NCBI RefSeq assembly: GCF_042660205.1
Contig: NZ_JBHSTQ010000002.1
Span: 1-64,000, forward strand
Reading direction: 5' to 3'
DNA length: 64,000 bases
Source: Sporolactobacillus kofuensis
GTDB lineage: Bacteria > Bacillota > Bacilli > Bacillales > Sporolactobacillaceae
In this document: in pieces, positions 8,944 to 18,049 of the stretch
Numbering within the stretch: the stretch's first letter is position 1
How the letters are laid out: the number at the start of each line of letters is the position of its first letter
Program-made: the position numbers and the translations under genes
The notes under the pieces: model-generated
Seen by the model: the letters and a program-made list of their open reading frames with translations, nothing else
Databases searched by the model: none
What the model was told of the DNA's origin: nothing

Positions 8944-9195
8944 GGACCGATCACCTCACTGTTGTTCTGTGGTTCAAGTCTCATAATTTCACCTGCGTCG
9001 CTTATGTATACGCTGGCCGGAACGCGCCTGTGACAAACGCCCATGGCGATTGTGAAAAGACTGGACTGATTTATCTTATGATAACCATCTGCAATTAAGA
9101 ATTAAAGTAACCCAACAAAAACTTGATCGAACAGTTTGGAATCACAGACCCAATGACCGCCTAACTTGCATTCTACAATTGCTTTTCAACATAAA

Positions 9196-9218
9196 GAAAA
9201 GACAGCGTAATCGCTGCC
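9196..9218 (-). terminator. Terminator of hfq
   Basis: On the minus strand GGCAGCG-ATTA-CGCTGTC forms a 7-bp stem (one G-T pair) followed by TTTTCTTT. It begins 14 bases after the hfq stop codon. Confidence 0.75.
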
Positions 9219-9231
9219 TCCCCAGAATCTA

Positions 9232-9465
9232 TTATGACTCGTCTTGACTTGTCCAGTTTACAGGCTTTGATGGAGTAAAAGTGGAAATCGCATGCTTGAA
9301 AATCAACTGCTGTTTGCCATCGCTCTCCAAGAGCACCGTGAAATTATCGAAGCCTTTAACTTTTCCTTTCAATTGAAAACCGCTAACAAGAAAGACGGTC
9401 ACAAACGTTCCTTCTTTTCGCAACTGATTCAAGAAAGTATCTTGGATGTTGATTGACTGTTTCAT
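9232..9465 (-). CDS. hfq: Hfq RNA chaperone
   Basis: A 77-residue Sm-like protein that forms a hexameric ring and binds U- and A-rich RNA, helping small RNA-mRNA pairing. The N-terminus MKQSINIQDTFLNQLR gives the proximal-face Q residues. Sm1 (TVFLVSGFQLKGKVKGFDNFTVLL) and Sm2 (LIFKHAISTFTP, with the KHA motif) are complete. The short C-terminus is normal for Firmicutes. It lies downstream of miaA on the same strand, as in Bacillus, separated by 211 bases, and has its own terminator. The ribosome binding site is GAGGAGGAA. Confidence 0.96.
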   Translation of the reverse strand: MKQSINIQDTFLNQLRKEGTFVTVFLVSGFQLKGKVKGFDNFTVLLESDGKQQLIFKHAISTFTPSKPVNWTSQDES

Positions 9466-9676
9466 TTTATTCCTCCTCTTTTCTCTCTAACTAACACTAA
9501 TTCGATTTGGTGTTAAATTATCCTGCAAGGAACATCAATTTGTCTGATCTTTATCTCTGAGAAGGAAAAAATTGTCCAGTCAGAAAGATCTTACAAAATG
9601 ATTATATTTTAAATTTCCATCATTTGCAAAGTTTGCTACAAAAACGATCAAGAAATGTTAGAAAACATGCCTTGAA

Positions 9677-10618
9677 TCATTTAGTGATGAAACTTTTCTC
9701 CACGAAGTGGTAAATTTCGTCTGCTTTTGATGGAAAATCCTCGATAGCTTCCGTCATGTCAAACCAATGCACAGGCATCTGTCGCCTAAACCAGGTTAAT
9801 TGTCGCTTTGCATAATGACGGGAATTCTTCTTTAGCTGATCTACAGCTTCCTCTAAGGAAACAGATCCATTAAAATAGGGAATAAATTCCTTATAGCCAA
9901 TTGCTTGCATGGCCTGAGTCTTCTGATACCCCAACCGATACAAAGACTCTGCCTCATCGAGTAACCCATCTGATATCATTTGATCCACGCGTTGATTAAT
10001 ACGCGAATATAAACGAGAACGTTCCATCGTCAAACCAACGCATAGAAAAGGATAAAGAGACTGTTCCGTTTCATGTTGCGCATGGGCACTAAATGGCTGA
10101 CCTGTTTCATGGTAAACTTCAAGTGCGCGCATCACTCGAACAAGATTATTCGGGTGAATCCTTTGTGCTGCAACGGGATCTACCTTTTTCAAACGTTCGT
10201 ACAGTTCTTGTTCGCCGTGTTCTTTTACGAATGCTACTAATTGCCGCCGATAGTCAGGATTGGACCCACTCGAAGAAAATTGATAATTAAAGAGCGCGGC
10301 CTTTATGTATAGGCCGGTTCCACCAACTACAATAGGCAACTTGTCTTCATTAGCCATTTCTTGAATGACTAAGCGCGCATCTCGCTGATAATCAGCCGCC
10401 GAATAATCCTCATTCGGATCACAAATATCAATAAGATGATGCGGAATACCCTCGGCTTCTTCAATGGTCACTTTTGCCGTACCGATATCCATACCTCGAT
10501 AAATCTGAAATGCGTCTCCGTTAATTACTTCACTGCTAAAGCGCTTTGCCAATTCAACGCCAAGTTTAGTTTTTCCGACCGCTGTCGGACCAACGATTAC
10601 AATGATCTTTCTATTCAT
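9677..10618 (-). CDS. miaA: MiaA, tRNA dimethylallyltransferase
   Basis: MiaA transfers a dimethylallyl group to A37 of tRNAs that read UNN codons; MiaB, also in this window, then methylthiolates the product. The P-loop GPTAVGKT is at the N-terminus and the GTGLYIKA and GYKEF segments are typical. I placed the start at the ATG at 10618 (313 aa, MNRKIIVIVG) because GGGAG lies eight bases upstream; an in-frame extension of 15 codons upstream has no binding site. Confidence 0.95.
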   Translation of the reverse strand: MNRKIIVIVGPTAVGKTKLGVELAKRFSSEVINGDAFQIYRGMDIGTAKVTIEEAEGIPHHLIDICDPNEDYSAADYQRDARLVIQEMANEDKLPIVVGGTGLYIKAALFNYQFSSSGSNPDYRRQLVAFVKEHGEQELYERLKKVDPVAAQRIHPNNLVRVMRALEVYHETGQPFSAHAQHETEQSLYPFLCVGLTMERSRLYSRINQRVDQMISDGLLDEAESLYRLGYQKTQAMQAIGYKEFIPYFNGSVSLEEAVDQLKKNSRHYAKRQLTWFRRQMPVHWFDMTEAIEDFPSKADEIYHFVEKSFITK

Positions 10619-10896
10619 AACCGACTCCCAAAATAAAGTTGGTTTCAGTATAGCATAACTCATTAATGATGAACCATTTATGAATCATGGCGAATGTGGC
10701 AAGACGCCGGATATGATCCCGATAAGACACTGATTTAACCACCATGACCAACAGATTGAGAAATCATTACGACAACGTCGCCTCTTCTCATCACGTCTTC
10801 TTATCATCATTATACGAACGTTAGTTCCTATTATCAAGCAGTTTTTTTGAAAATATTATAAGTGAAGAATGAGGTTTGGACGTCTCTTCTCATCTA

Positions 10897-11517
10897 TTAT
10901 TTTTTTAACAGTTTCGTATCATACATGGTAAAATCACATCGATAGATAAATAGATATTTGCCATCAATGATCAATCCCGTTGAATTAGGCACTTCCGTAG
11001 CGAAATAAGAGACATGATTTCCAGCAAAAGTTGCGATTGGTTTTCCAAGCTGTGAACGGATTAAAATCACTTTAGATCGACCATCAAAATAGTTATGAAA
11101 ATTATTAACTACACGATTGATGAACGGGTAACTACGATCCTGATTCTCAACAAGTGCCTTTTTCGGCAATTTGTTCATCACATCCTGAAGCCCTTTTTCA
11201 TACATAATTAACGTGCTGCCGACATGGACCACTTGATTCCCACCAATAGTAATATTTAGTACAGAAGATTGCTTTGTTGTTTCCCCTTTCTCATTGGTTT
11301 GGTCAAACTTTGTATCTCTCGTAATAGAACCCGAGATTCCGTGTAGGGAATCAATTGGCTCGCCATCCGCATCATAGGTTTGCATGGTGACGTCTAGTCC
11401 TTTTAATGATCCTTCAATTTGTGTCGTGAACATATCCCAAACTTGACACCCGCTAAGTCCAATCAATGTTATAACCAATAGCCCCGCAATAATAATAGCT
11501 TTCACATTTTTCTTCAC
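10897..11517 (-). CDS. Predicted lipoprotein, DUF5052-like
   Basis: The 206-residue product has a lipoprotein signal peptide: KKNVK, a hydrophobic core, and the lipobox LSGC with cysteine at about residue 24. The mature part contains segments such as LKGLDVTMQTYDADGEPID and VPNSTGLIIDGKYLFIYRCDFTMYD, which recall the DUF5052 family. The function is unknown. It starts with GTG behind CAGGAGA. It should be anchored to the outer face of the membrane and stands alone between miaA and the gluconate genes. Confidence 0.75.
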   Translation of the reverse strand: MKKNVKAIIIAGLLVITLIGLSGCQVWDMFTTQIEGSLKGLDVTMQTYDADGEPIDSLHGISGSITRDTKFDQTNEKGETTKQSSVLNITIGGNQVVHVGSTLIMYEKGLQDVMNKLPKKALVENQDRSYPFINRVVNNFHNYFDGRSKVILIRSQLGKPIATFAGNHVSYFATEVPNSTGLIIDGKYLFIYRCDFTMYDTKLLKK

Positions 11518-11574
11518 TTTATTTTCTCCTGTCTACCCAAAGAGTCATGGATACTTCTGCTACCAGCATAGCTA

Positions 11575-11721
11575 ATGGGTATGAATCTGTCATCCGTCTC
11601 CAGACAGAGATTCGGTGAACATAAAAAAAGAGCTGAACATCCACATTGGAACGGAATGCCAACTCGAGCACAAGTGTTAAATGCTACTGTAAAAATATTA
11701 GACCCTGTCAAGGCCGAATAA
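11575..11721 (+). pseudogene. Possible remnant of a plus-strand gene (48 codons)
   Basis: A 48-codon frame ends in PHWNGMPTRAQVLNATVKIL and a TAA, which reads like the C-terminus of a real protein. I see no ribosome binding site at its ATG. It overlaps nothing else. I cannot name the family. Confidence 0.22.
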
Positions 11722-11830
11722 TTAAGGAGGGTGTTGCTTTCATGTATTTATCATAATAAATAATTCTTAATAACTCCTTAAAATGTTGAGCAATCTTATA
11801 TCATTCAATAGAAATTTTTTGACCCTATAC

Positions 11831-13372
11831 TTAATTAGTAAACTGCTCATGTTGGAATGCTGCAATATCCTTCCACTCATCACTGAGTTTTCTCGATAGT
11901 CTCAGAAAAATTGGGAAGAGTCGCTCATACACGTCAACATTTTCTTTTATCGGTTGATGACTATTCACTGACCCTATCATAGATGCGACGATGCCAAGAT
12001 TGTCCGTTTCTCCGGTCGCGTAAAGTCCAAGGACGGCTGCACCCAAACACGAACTTTCAAAACTCTCAGGTACATTCACCGGCTGAGCAAAAATGTCTGC
12101 CATCATCTGGCGCCAGAGTTCAGAACGAGCAAAACCTCCGGTCGCCTGGATCTTTTTCGGCTCGCCTGTTCTCTCTCTCATGGCCAGCATGACACTGTAG
12201 AGATTATAGATAATACCTTCGAGTACTGCACGGATCATGTGCTGCTTCTGATGATGTAAAGTCAAACCAAAGAAAGCACCCCGTGCATTTGGATTCCAGA
12301 GCGGTGCACGCTCACCGCTGAAGTACGGTTGGAAGATGAGACCATCTGAACCCGTTTGTACGCGGGCAGCCATTCGTGTCAGTACATCATAGGGGCTGAT
12401 CCCCAGCCGCTTTGCCGTTTCGACTTCTGACGCTGCAAATTCGTCCCTTGCCCAGCGCAGAACTCCCCCGCCATTATTGACTGGCCCACCAACTACCCAT
12501 TTATCTTCAGTCAATTCATAACAAAAGAGACGTTCTTTCGGATCAGCTACTGGTTTATCAACGACGGTTCGAATAGCTCCACTTGTTCCAATGGTAACAG
12601 CGACAACACCAGGCTCAACTGCATTTACGCCTAGATTCGATAGAACACCGTCACTCGCTCCTACAATAAATGGGGTTTCCTTTTTGATCCCCATCTTATC
12701 TGCAAATACTGGATTTATTCCCATCATTATTTGGGTCGTTGGTACAAGTTCAGAAAGCTGATCTTCCTTTATTCCCGCAACTTCCAGTGCGTCTTGGTGC
12801 CAGCTAAGCGTTCTCATTTCCATTAACCCTGTACATGACGCTATGGAATGATCAACGACATATCGATTAAATAATTTATAAAAAATATATTCTTTGATTG
12901 AGATATATTTCTTAGCTTTGTTAAAGACCTCTGCATTCTCGTGTTTCATCCAGAGCAACTTGGGAAGCGGGGACATTGGATGGATCGGTGTTCCGGTTTT
13001 CATATAGATCTCATGTCCACCAAGATCCGTTTTCAGCCGTTGACACCAGTCAATACTGCGATTATCCGCCCAGGTAATACAGCGCATTAGTGGTTTCCCA
13101 TCTGCGTCAACGGGGATGACACTATGCATTGCACAGCTAAAAGAAATAAATGAAAGTTGCTCTGGAGCTACCTTACTTTTCTGAACAGCATCATGAATTA
13201 CAGATAAGACCGCTGAGAAGATCTCTTCAGGGTCCTGTTCAGCTGTAAATGCATCCGGTGTATAGAGTGGATAACCATGATTTGCATACGCAGCAATCGT
13301 GCCATTGGTTTGATACAAAACCGCTTTCGTACTTGTCGTTCCTATATCCACACCCATCATATATTTTGTCAC
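11831..13372 (-). CDS. gntK: Gluconokinase GntK (FGGY family)
   Basis: GntK phosphorylates gluconate to 6-phosphogluconate, feeding the pentose phosphate route. The 513-residue FGGY kinase has the N-terminal MGVDIGTTSTKAVLY nucleotide-binding loop, ITWADNRS, and the C-terminal ATGGFARSELWRQMMAD ATPase segment. The phosphate loop TIGTSGAIR is present. It starts with GTG behind GGGGAGC. It lies downstream of gntR on the same strand; gntP is divergent, unlike B. subtilis gntRKPZ where all genes are collinear, and no gntZ is nearby. Confidence 0.93.
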   Translation of the reverse strand: MTKYMMGVDIGTTSTKAVLYQTNGTIAAYANHGYPLYTPDAFTAEQDPEEIFSAVLSVIHDAVQKSKVAPEQLSFISFSCAMHSVIPVDADGKPLMRCITWADNRSIDWCQRLKTDLGGHEIYMKTGTPIHPMSPLPKLLWMKHENAEVFNKAKKYISIKEYIFYKLFNRYVVDHSIASCTGLMEMRTLSWHQDALEVAGIKEDQLSELVPTTQIMMGINPVFADKMGIKKETPFIVGASDGVLSNLGVNAVEPGVVAVTIGTSGAIRTVVDKPVADPKERLFCYELTEDKWVVGGPVNNGGGVLRWARDEFAASEVETAKRLGISPYDVLTRMAARVQTGSDGLIFQPYFSGERAPLWNPNARGAFFGLTLHHQKQHMIRAVLEGIIYNLYSVMLAMRERTGEPKKIQATGGFARSELWRQMMADIFAQPVNVPESFESSCLGAAVLGLYATGETDNLGIVASMIGSVNSHQPIKENVDVYERLFPIFLRLSRKLSDEWKDIAAFQHEQFTN

Positions 13373-13488
13373 TACCCAGCTCCCCTTTCATGTGTATCCT
13401 TTTGGATTAATCTTTTTCCATTTCGAAGAACAGTACCCTAAATTTAATCCAAGTTGGCTTCAATACCTGGTTATATCTCCCACGTTAT

Positions 13489-14190
13489 TCAAGCTCTTCC
13501 CTCATCTATTCTCAAAGGAAATGATTTATTGAGCGTCCGTTTTGAATCATCAAAATATCGGCCCACTGATTTTTCTATGGTTTCGCTCGTTCCTGTCTGC
13601 ATCGCCCGAACGATCTTACGATGTTTATCAATCACCCATTCAGTATGCTCTGTTCCATGTGCAAAGACATCTTCAGTTGTTACAAGAATGATCGCCATAA
13701 TTAATGGTCGCATGCCGTTCCAAAGGTTTAAAATACGTTGATGGCGAGCATGACGGATTATTGTTTCATGAAAAGTTAGATCGTAATAAGCAAAATTACT
13801 GTGCATATCATATCGAGCTGCTAATTCCATTTGATCAATAGTCAGACATAGCGAATGAAGCACTGTGCTCATATCTTTCCTTGAAACGCGCTGTTGGGCG
13901 AAATTTTCGATCATCTCACGAATATCATACAGTTCTTGAACATCTTTTTGACTGAGTCCGAGAACGACGGCCCCCATACGCTCCAGATGAATCAATCCAT
14001 CATTCGAAAGTGCTTTCATCGCATCACGCACCGGTGACCGGCTTGTGCCGTATAATTGAGCGATTTGATTCTCTGATAAGACTTCCCCAGGCTTAATACT
14101 ATTTTCTAGAATTTTCAGACGCAATTCATTCGCAATGCGCTCACCTAACGATATAGTGTTCATCCACAATTCCGGGAACTGCAGCATCAT
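13489..14190 (-). CDS. gntR: GntR, gluconate operon repressor
   Basis: The protein has an N-terminal winged helix (about residues 16-80; EVLSENQIAQLYGTSRSPVRDAM) and a C-terminal FCD ligand domain (about 85-225), that is, the FadR subgroup. HLERMGAVVLGLSQKDV is close to the matching part of B. subtilis GntR. Gluconate should release it from DNA. I chose the ATG at 14190 (233 aa) because AGGAG sits five bases upstream; the ATG at 14187 is equally possible, whereas the GTG at 14196 overlaps the binding site. A GntR-type operator lies about 57 bases upstream. Confidence 0.92.
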   Translation of the reverse strand: MMLQFPELWMNTISLGERIANELRLKILENSIKPGEVLSENQIAQLYGTSRSPVRDAMKALSNDGLIHLERMGAVVLGLSQKDVQELYDIREMIENFAQQRVSRKDMSTVLHSLCLTIDQMELAARYDMHSNFAYYDLTFHETIIRHARHQRILNLWNGMRPLIMAIILVTTEDVFAHGTEHTEWVIDKHRKIVRAMQTGTSETIEKSVGRYFDDSKRTLNKSFPLRIDEGRA

Positions 14191-14246
14191 CTTCACTCCT
14201 GTTCAACCCAAGACCTAACTTTATACGAGCCATGGGCGCCAAGTAC

Positions 14247-14309
14247 ACTTGTCGACAAGTTAATTAACAATAAAGTACCGTATTGCGAAAAACAATGTAA
14301 GCCCTTACA
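14247..14309 (-). promoter_or_regulatory. gntR-gntK promoter with GntR operator and cre site
   Basis: ACTTGTCGACAAGT at 14247-14260 is a perfect 14-bp palindrome matching the core of the known B. subtilis GntR operator (ACTTGTATACAAGT). On the minus strand a possible TTGTTT (14295-14290), 17 bp, TATTGT (14272-14267) promoter places the operator over the start site. Directly upstream, TGTAAGCCCTTACA (14296-14309) fits the CcpA cre consensus at 13 of 14 positions. This suggests gluconate induction plus catabolite control. Confidence 0.75.
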
Positions 14310-14558
14310 GTTTTACCAATTAGTATTTACTCACCTTTGCACTGCTGTCAACGTTCCACCTCTTTTTATCGTTCAAGCTCTTTCACTACGCCTTCCATCT
14401 TCTCTGAATGTATGCAAAAATGACCGATCATAGAATGTAAAAATAATCTTCTCCCCTCATCAGTGAGCAGAGCGTTCATCAAAGAAAACTAATGAATCAA
14501 CGACTAAATTTAAAAATTAATATCATGAATATACACGAACGAAAATATCAATGTAAAC

Positions 14559-14572
14559 TGTAAGCGCATTCA
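14559..14572 (+). promoter_or_regulatory. cre-like site upstream of gntP
   Basis: TGTAAGCGCATTCA matches the cre consensus TGWAANCGNTNWCA at 13 of 14 positions. It lies just before the gntP ribosome binding site (GGGAGGGG), so CcpA bound here could block transcription. Confidence 0.7.
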
Positions 14573-14604
14573 TCAATCGGGAGGGGATTATCATAGACGC
14601 ATAC

Positions 14605-15921
14605 TTGTTGATCATTACTGTATTGTCAATCGTTCTCGTTATCCTTGGTGTTTCATGGTTCAAGTGGCATGCATTCATAAGTTTAACAGTCGCCAGCCTA
14701 TTCCTTGCTATTTTTTCCGGTATGTCTTGGGACAAAATTGTCCTCGGTTATGAGACGGGTGTTGGCGGTGTGATGGGGCACTTAGTCGGTATTCTCGCAC
14801 TCGGGACAATATTAGGGAAAATGCTCGCCGAATCGGGTGGAGGAACATCGATTGCGAATTTCTTTATTAAGATTTTCGGTGATAAGTTGTTACCCTGGGC
14901 TATGTTTGTTTCCGGATTCATCGTCGGAATTCCGGTATTCTTCGAAGTCGGTATTCTCATCCTTCTACCTTTGGTCATTTCCATCCATCATGAGTCAAAA
15001 AAGAACATTTTGCTGATTGCGCTTCCAGCCATTGCTGGGCTATCAATTGTTCACGGTATTATTCCTCCTCATCCTGGGGCGATCGCTGCAATCAGTATTT
15101 ATGGTGCGAATATGGGTACCGTTCTCCTTTATGGTCTTATCGTCGCTGTTCCATCAGGAATTATTGCTGGGCCATTGTTTGCCAAATGGATTTACAAAAA
15201 AGTCACGCCTGCTAATGAACCGAAACTCATTGAAGTCGAAGAAAAAGATCCGGCTACAATCCCCGGTCCAGGATTGGCATCATTTATCATTCTCCTTCCT
15301 GTTATTCTGTTATTATTTGGATCTTTCGCATCCTATCTAACAAAAAACGAAACATTTCAACATCTTTTCGCATTTATCGGTAGTCCACTCGTAGCACTAT
15401 TGATTTCAGTATTTATCGCTTATATCTTACTTGGTTTTCGATTGGGCAATACGAAAGATCAAATTAGAAAGTTTACAGAGGATAGCATCCTTCCCGTCGG
15501 TTCAATCATTATCATCATCGGTGCCGGTGGTGCATTTAAACAAATTCTGATCGACAGTGGGATTGCAACTGTGATTAGCCGAATGGCCATTCATTTCTCA
15601 CTATCTCCATTGATTTTAGCCTTTGTTATCGCAGTGCTTATCCGTGTTGCGACCGGATCAGCAACCGTTGCTTTGACAACAGCAGCCGGAATTGTCGCTC
15701 CGATTGTTGCGCATATGACCGGTGTGAATCTTGAACTGTTGGTTATTGCCACAGGAGCGGGTTCGCTTTTCGCCTCTCATGTCAATGATGCGGGGTTCTG
15801 GATGGTCAAGGAATATTTAGGCCTTTCATTGAAAGAAACGTTTAAGACATGGACTGTTTTGGAATCGATTCTATCGGTTGCAGCTTTCGCGATGGTTTTA
15901 ATCTTAGATGTTTTTGTATAA
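14605..15921 (+). CDS. gntP: GntP gluconate permease
   Basis: A 438-residue membrane protein of the GntP/gluconate:H+ symporter family with about 12 hydrophobic segments. GMSWDKIVLGYETGVGG, FFEVGILILLPL, HGIIPPHPG and SHVNDAGFWMVKEY are family signatures. It brings gluconate in for GntK and is divergent from gntRK. The start is uncertain: the TTG at 14605 aligns best with the N-terminus of other GntP proteins, but the strong binding site GGGAGGGG (14578-14586) is about 18 bases away; an in-frame ATA at 14593 sits at ideal spacing. A terminator follows. Confidence 0.93.
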   Translation: MLIITVLSIVLVILGVSWFKWHAFISLTVASLFLAIFSGMSWDKIVLGYETGVGGVMGHLVGILALGTILGKMLAESGGGTSIANFFIKIFGDKLLPWAMFVSGFIVGIPVFFEVGILILLPLVISIHHESKKNILLIALPAIAGLSIVHGIIPPHPGAIAAISIYGANMGTVLLYGLIVAVPSGIIAGPLFAKWIYKKVTPANEPKLIEVEEKDPATIPGPGLASFIILLPVILLLFGSFASYLTKNETFQHLFAFIGSPLVALLISVFIAYILLGFRLGNTKDQIRKFTEDSILPVGSIIIIIGAGGAFKQILIDSGIATVISRMAIHFSLSPLILAFVIAVLIRVATGSATVALTTAAGIVAPIVAHMTGVNLELLVIATGAGSLFASHVNDAGFWMVKEYLGLSLKETFKTWTVLESILSVAAFAMVLILDVFV

Positions 15922-15952
15922 CTCAACTTCTATGTAAAGTAAGTAATTTAAT

Positions 15953-15987
15953 AGAAACAGCCGCAAATGATGTCTGCGGCTGTTTCT
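15953..15987 (+). terminator. Terminator of gntP
   Basis: AGAAACAGCCGCA and TGCGGCTGTTTCT form a perfect 13-bp stem with a 9-base loop. It begins 32 bases after the gntP stop codon. The T-tract is short. Confidence 0.75.
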
Positions 15988-16115
15988 CTATTCAAGTGTG
16001 ATTTGGTACGTTGAAGAGATGTTTTGTTCACATAATGGTACCATCTACCCTCATGCAATTTTGGTCTTTTAGTCATAATCTCATTACCATCCCCAAATTT
16101 ATTCAAAACAAGAAA

Positions 16116-16140
16116 TGGCACCTGAAATGCTCAGGTGCTT
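16116..16140 (-). terminator. Terminator of glpD
   Basis: On the minus strand GCACCTGA-GCATT-TCAGGTGC forms an 8-bp stem followed by CATTTCTTG, about 28 bases after the glpD stop. The T-tract is weak. Confidence 0.6.
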
Positions 16141-16167
16141 TGATTCTTGCAAATAAACCGATCAATA

Positions 16168-17862
16168 TCATAGACCTATTAAAGGATTCTCATCCAGGGT
16201 CACAGATTTAAATGTTGCTTCATCGAATGCTGCTGCTAGTTCTTGTTCGTAATGTTCCATTTGTTCTTTCCTCCATGACAAGCGATCGGCCATATAGTTC
16301 AGAATCGGTCGTTTCCATTTTTCCACCCAATCGATATCGAATAACAGTTTCCCTGTTCTTCTCGTAAAATAGTCTACTGGAGAAAATGCCATTTCATTAG
16401 TCAAAGCATATTCTATTGTCGCAAAAACAAATGGTGTAAGATGATATTGTTTAATTTCTTCCCTATTTAAACGGATCAATTCAAATAGGATTGGTGTATT
16501 TGTGCCATATTTTTGAGACAATTCTTGTGCTTCTTCTTCAGTCAACCCAAGTTTTTCACCGTTTGCAATCATTTTTCGTATCAGGTCCAAATAATTTGCG
16601 GAACCGCCAAAATGCCCACCTGAAAGTTCAGCATGAACAGTTTGGCATGATGGATAGTGATGGCCTGTTTCTCTCTCGAGTTGAGTCGTGACTTCATCAA
16701 CGACACGCTCAGCCATCTTCCGATAACCGGTTAATTTCCCGCCTGCAATCGAGATCAAGCCCGATTTAGCAACGAATAGTTCATCTTTCCTGGAAATTTC
16801 AGAGGGCGACTTTCCTTCTTCCTGAATTAATGGACGGACACCTGCCCAGCTTGATTCGACATCCTCTGGCCTGAGATTAATGCTCGGGAACATGCCATTA
16901 ATCGCATCTAAAATATAATCTCTATCTTCTGAATCCGGTTTCGGATTAATTGGATATTGGGCATACGTCGTATCGGTCGTACCAGCGTAAACTTTACCAT
17001 CCCGTGGAATGACAAATATCATCCGTTTATCTCCATTTGTTGTATCAAAATAAAGCGATTGTTTCATTGGAAACCGTTTGCCATCAATAACAATATGGAC
17101 GCCTTTAGTCAGTTGAAGGTACTTTCCCTTCTTAGAATGGTCCATTTCCCGAATTGTATCTACCCATGGTCCTGCTGCGTTGACAATTTTTTTCGCAAAA
17201 ATACGATAGGACTTTTGTGTCAATTGATCAATCACCTGTACACCTGTCAACTGTGAATGAGCATCATATATCAAATGCTCTACTTTGGTATAGTTTACCG
17301 CGAGTGCCCCCTGTTGCACCGCTTCCTTCATTGTTTCTATTGTCAGACGTGCGTCATCCGTACGATATTCGACGTAATATCCGCTGCCCTTCAGCCCTTC
17401 TCTTTTCAGAAGCGGTTCCTTTTCAAGCGTCTCACTTCGGCTGAGCATCACGCGGCGTTCACTTCGTTTAACACCAGCGAGAAAATCATAGAGCTTAAGG
17501 CCCATGGAAGTAGAAAATCTGCCAAAGGTTCCATTTTTATAAATCGGCAGCATCATTTTTTCCGGACTGGTAACATGTGGTGCATTTTCATAGACAATTG
17601 CCCGTTCCTTACCAACCTCAGCGACAATTTTTATTTCAAGTTGTTTGAGATAACGCAATCCTCCATGTACAAGTTTCGTTGATCGACTAGATGTCCCACC
17701 GGCGAAATCCTGCATATCAACCAGACCGACATTTAGGCCGCGTAAGGTTGCGTCAAGAGCAACGCCTGCCCCAGTAATGCCTCCCCCGATCACCATAAGG
17801 TCAAGTGGACGGGTAGCCATCTCTTCCAAATAGTGATCTCTTTCCAAAGATGAAAATGACAT
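16168..17862 (-). CDS. glpD: Aerobic glycerol-3-phosphate dehydrogenase GlpD
   Basis: GlpD is a membrane-associated flavoenzyme that oxidises glycerol-3-phosphate to dihydroxyacetone phosphate and passes electrons to quinone. The 564-residue length is usual. The FAD-binding GGGITGAG lies near residues 26-33, followed by GGTSSRSTKLVHGGLRYL and, further on, SWAGVRPLI and the C-terminal helical domain. The ribosome binding site is GGGGGAAGG. It is the last gene of the glp cluster and has its own leader hairpin upstream, as in B. subtilis. Confidence 0.97.
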   Translation of the reverse strand: MSFSSLERDHYLEEMATRPLDLMVIGGGITGAGVALDATLRGLNVGLVDMQDFAGGTSSRSTKLVHGGLRYLKQLEIKIVAEVGKERAIVYENAPHVTSPEKMMLPIYKNGTFGRFSTSMGLKLYDFLAGVKRSERRVMLSRSETLEKEPLLKREGLKGSGYYVEYRTDDARLTIETMKEAVQQGALAVNYTKVEHLIYDAHSQLTGVQVIDQLTQKSYRIFAKKIVNAAGPWVDTIREMDHSKKGKYLQLTKGVHIVIDGKRFPMKQSLYFDTTNGDKRMIFVIPRDGKVYAGTTDTTYAQYPINPKPDSEDRDYILDAINGMFPSINLRPEDVESSWAGVRPLIQEEGKSPSEISRKDELFVAKSGLISIAGGKLTGYRKMAERVVDEVTTQLERETGHHYPSCQTVHAELSGGHFGGSANYLDLIRKMIANGEKLGLTEEEAQELSQKYGTNTPILFELIRLNREEIKQYHLTPFVFATIEYALTNEMAFSPVDYFTRRTGKLLFDIDWVEKWKRPILNYMADRLSWRKEQMEHYEQELAAAFDEATFKSVTLDENPLIGL

Positions 17863-17886
17863 TATGCCTTCCCCCTAGTTAATTAT

Positions 17887-17958
17887 TGAAAATGGGGACC
17901 ACCAATACAAACCGGTTCGCTTTTGCTCACTTAATTCCGGAAATGATTGGCGGTCCCC
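17887..17958 (-). promoter_or_regulatory. glpD leader terminator, likely target of GlpP antitermination
   Basis: Between glpK and glpD, GGGGACCGCCAAT and ATTGGTGGTCCCC (minus strand) can form a 13-bp stem with one G-T pair around a 39-base loop, followed by ATTTTCAATAATT. This lies 25 bases before the glpD start. B. subtilis glpD has such a leader terminator, bypassed when GlpP with glycerol-3-phosphate binds the mRNA. By analogy this would uncouple glpD from glpFK. Confidence 0.75.
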
Positions 17959-18049
17959 TCCTCAGTCACGACCTGATATGAACTTGTTTTTATAGATAGA
18001 TAGATAAAAGTATGCTTGTTTTAAAGTCACTTAACATGAGAATTTGAGC

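Larger units (their letters stand above)
14191..14604. other. Divergent gntR-gntP control region
   Basis: This 414-bp gap holds the gntR promoter, a palindromic operator and two cre-like sites (listed separately). The middle part, about 14320-14520, shows no gene or clear structure; it could be the gntP 5' leader. Confidence 0.6.

Noticed and set aside
11514..11711. 65-codon minus-strand frame upstream of the lipoprotein gene
   Set aside because: It overlaps the lipoprotein start, has unusual cysteine-rich composition and no binding site.
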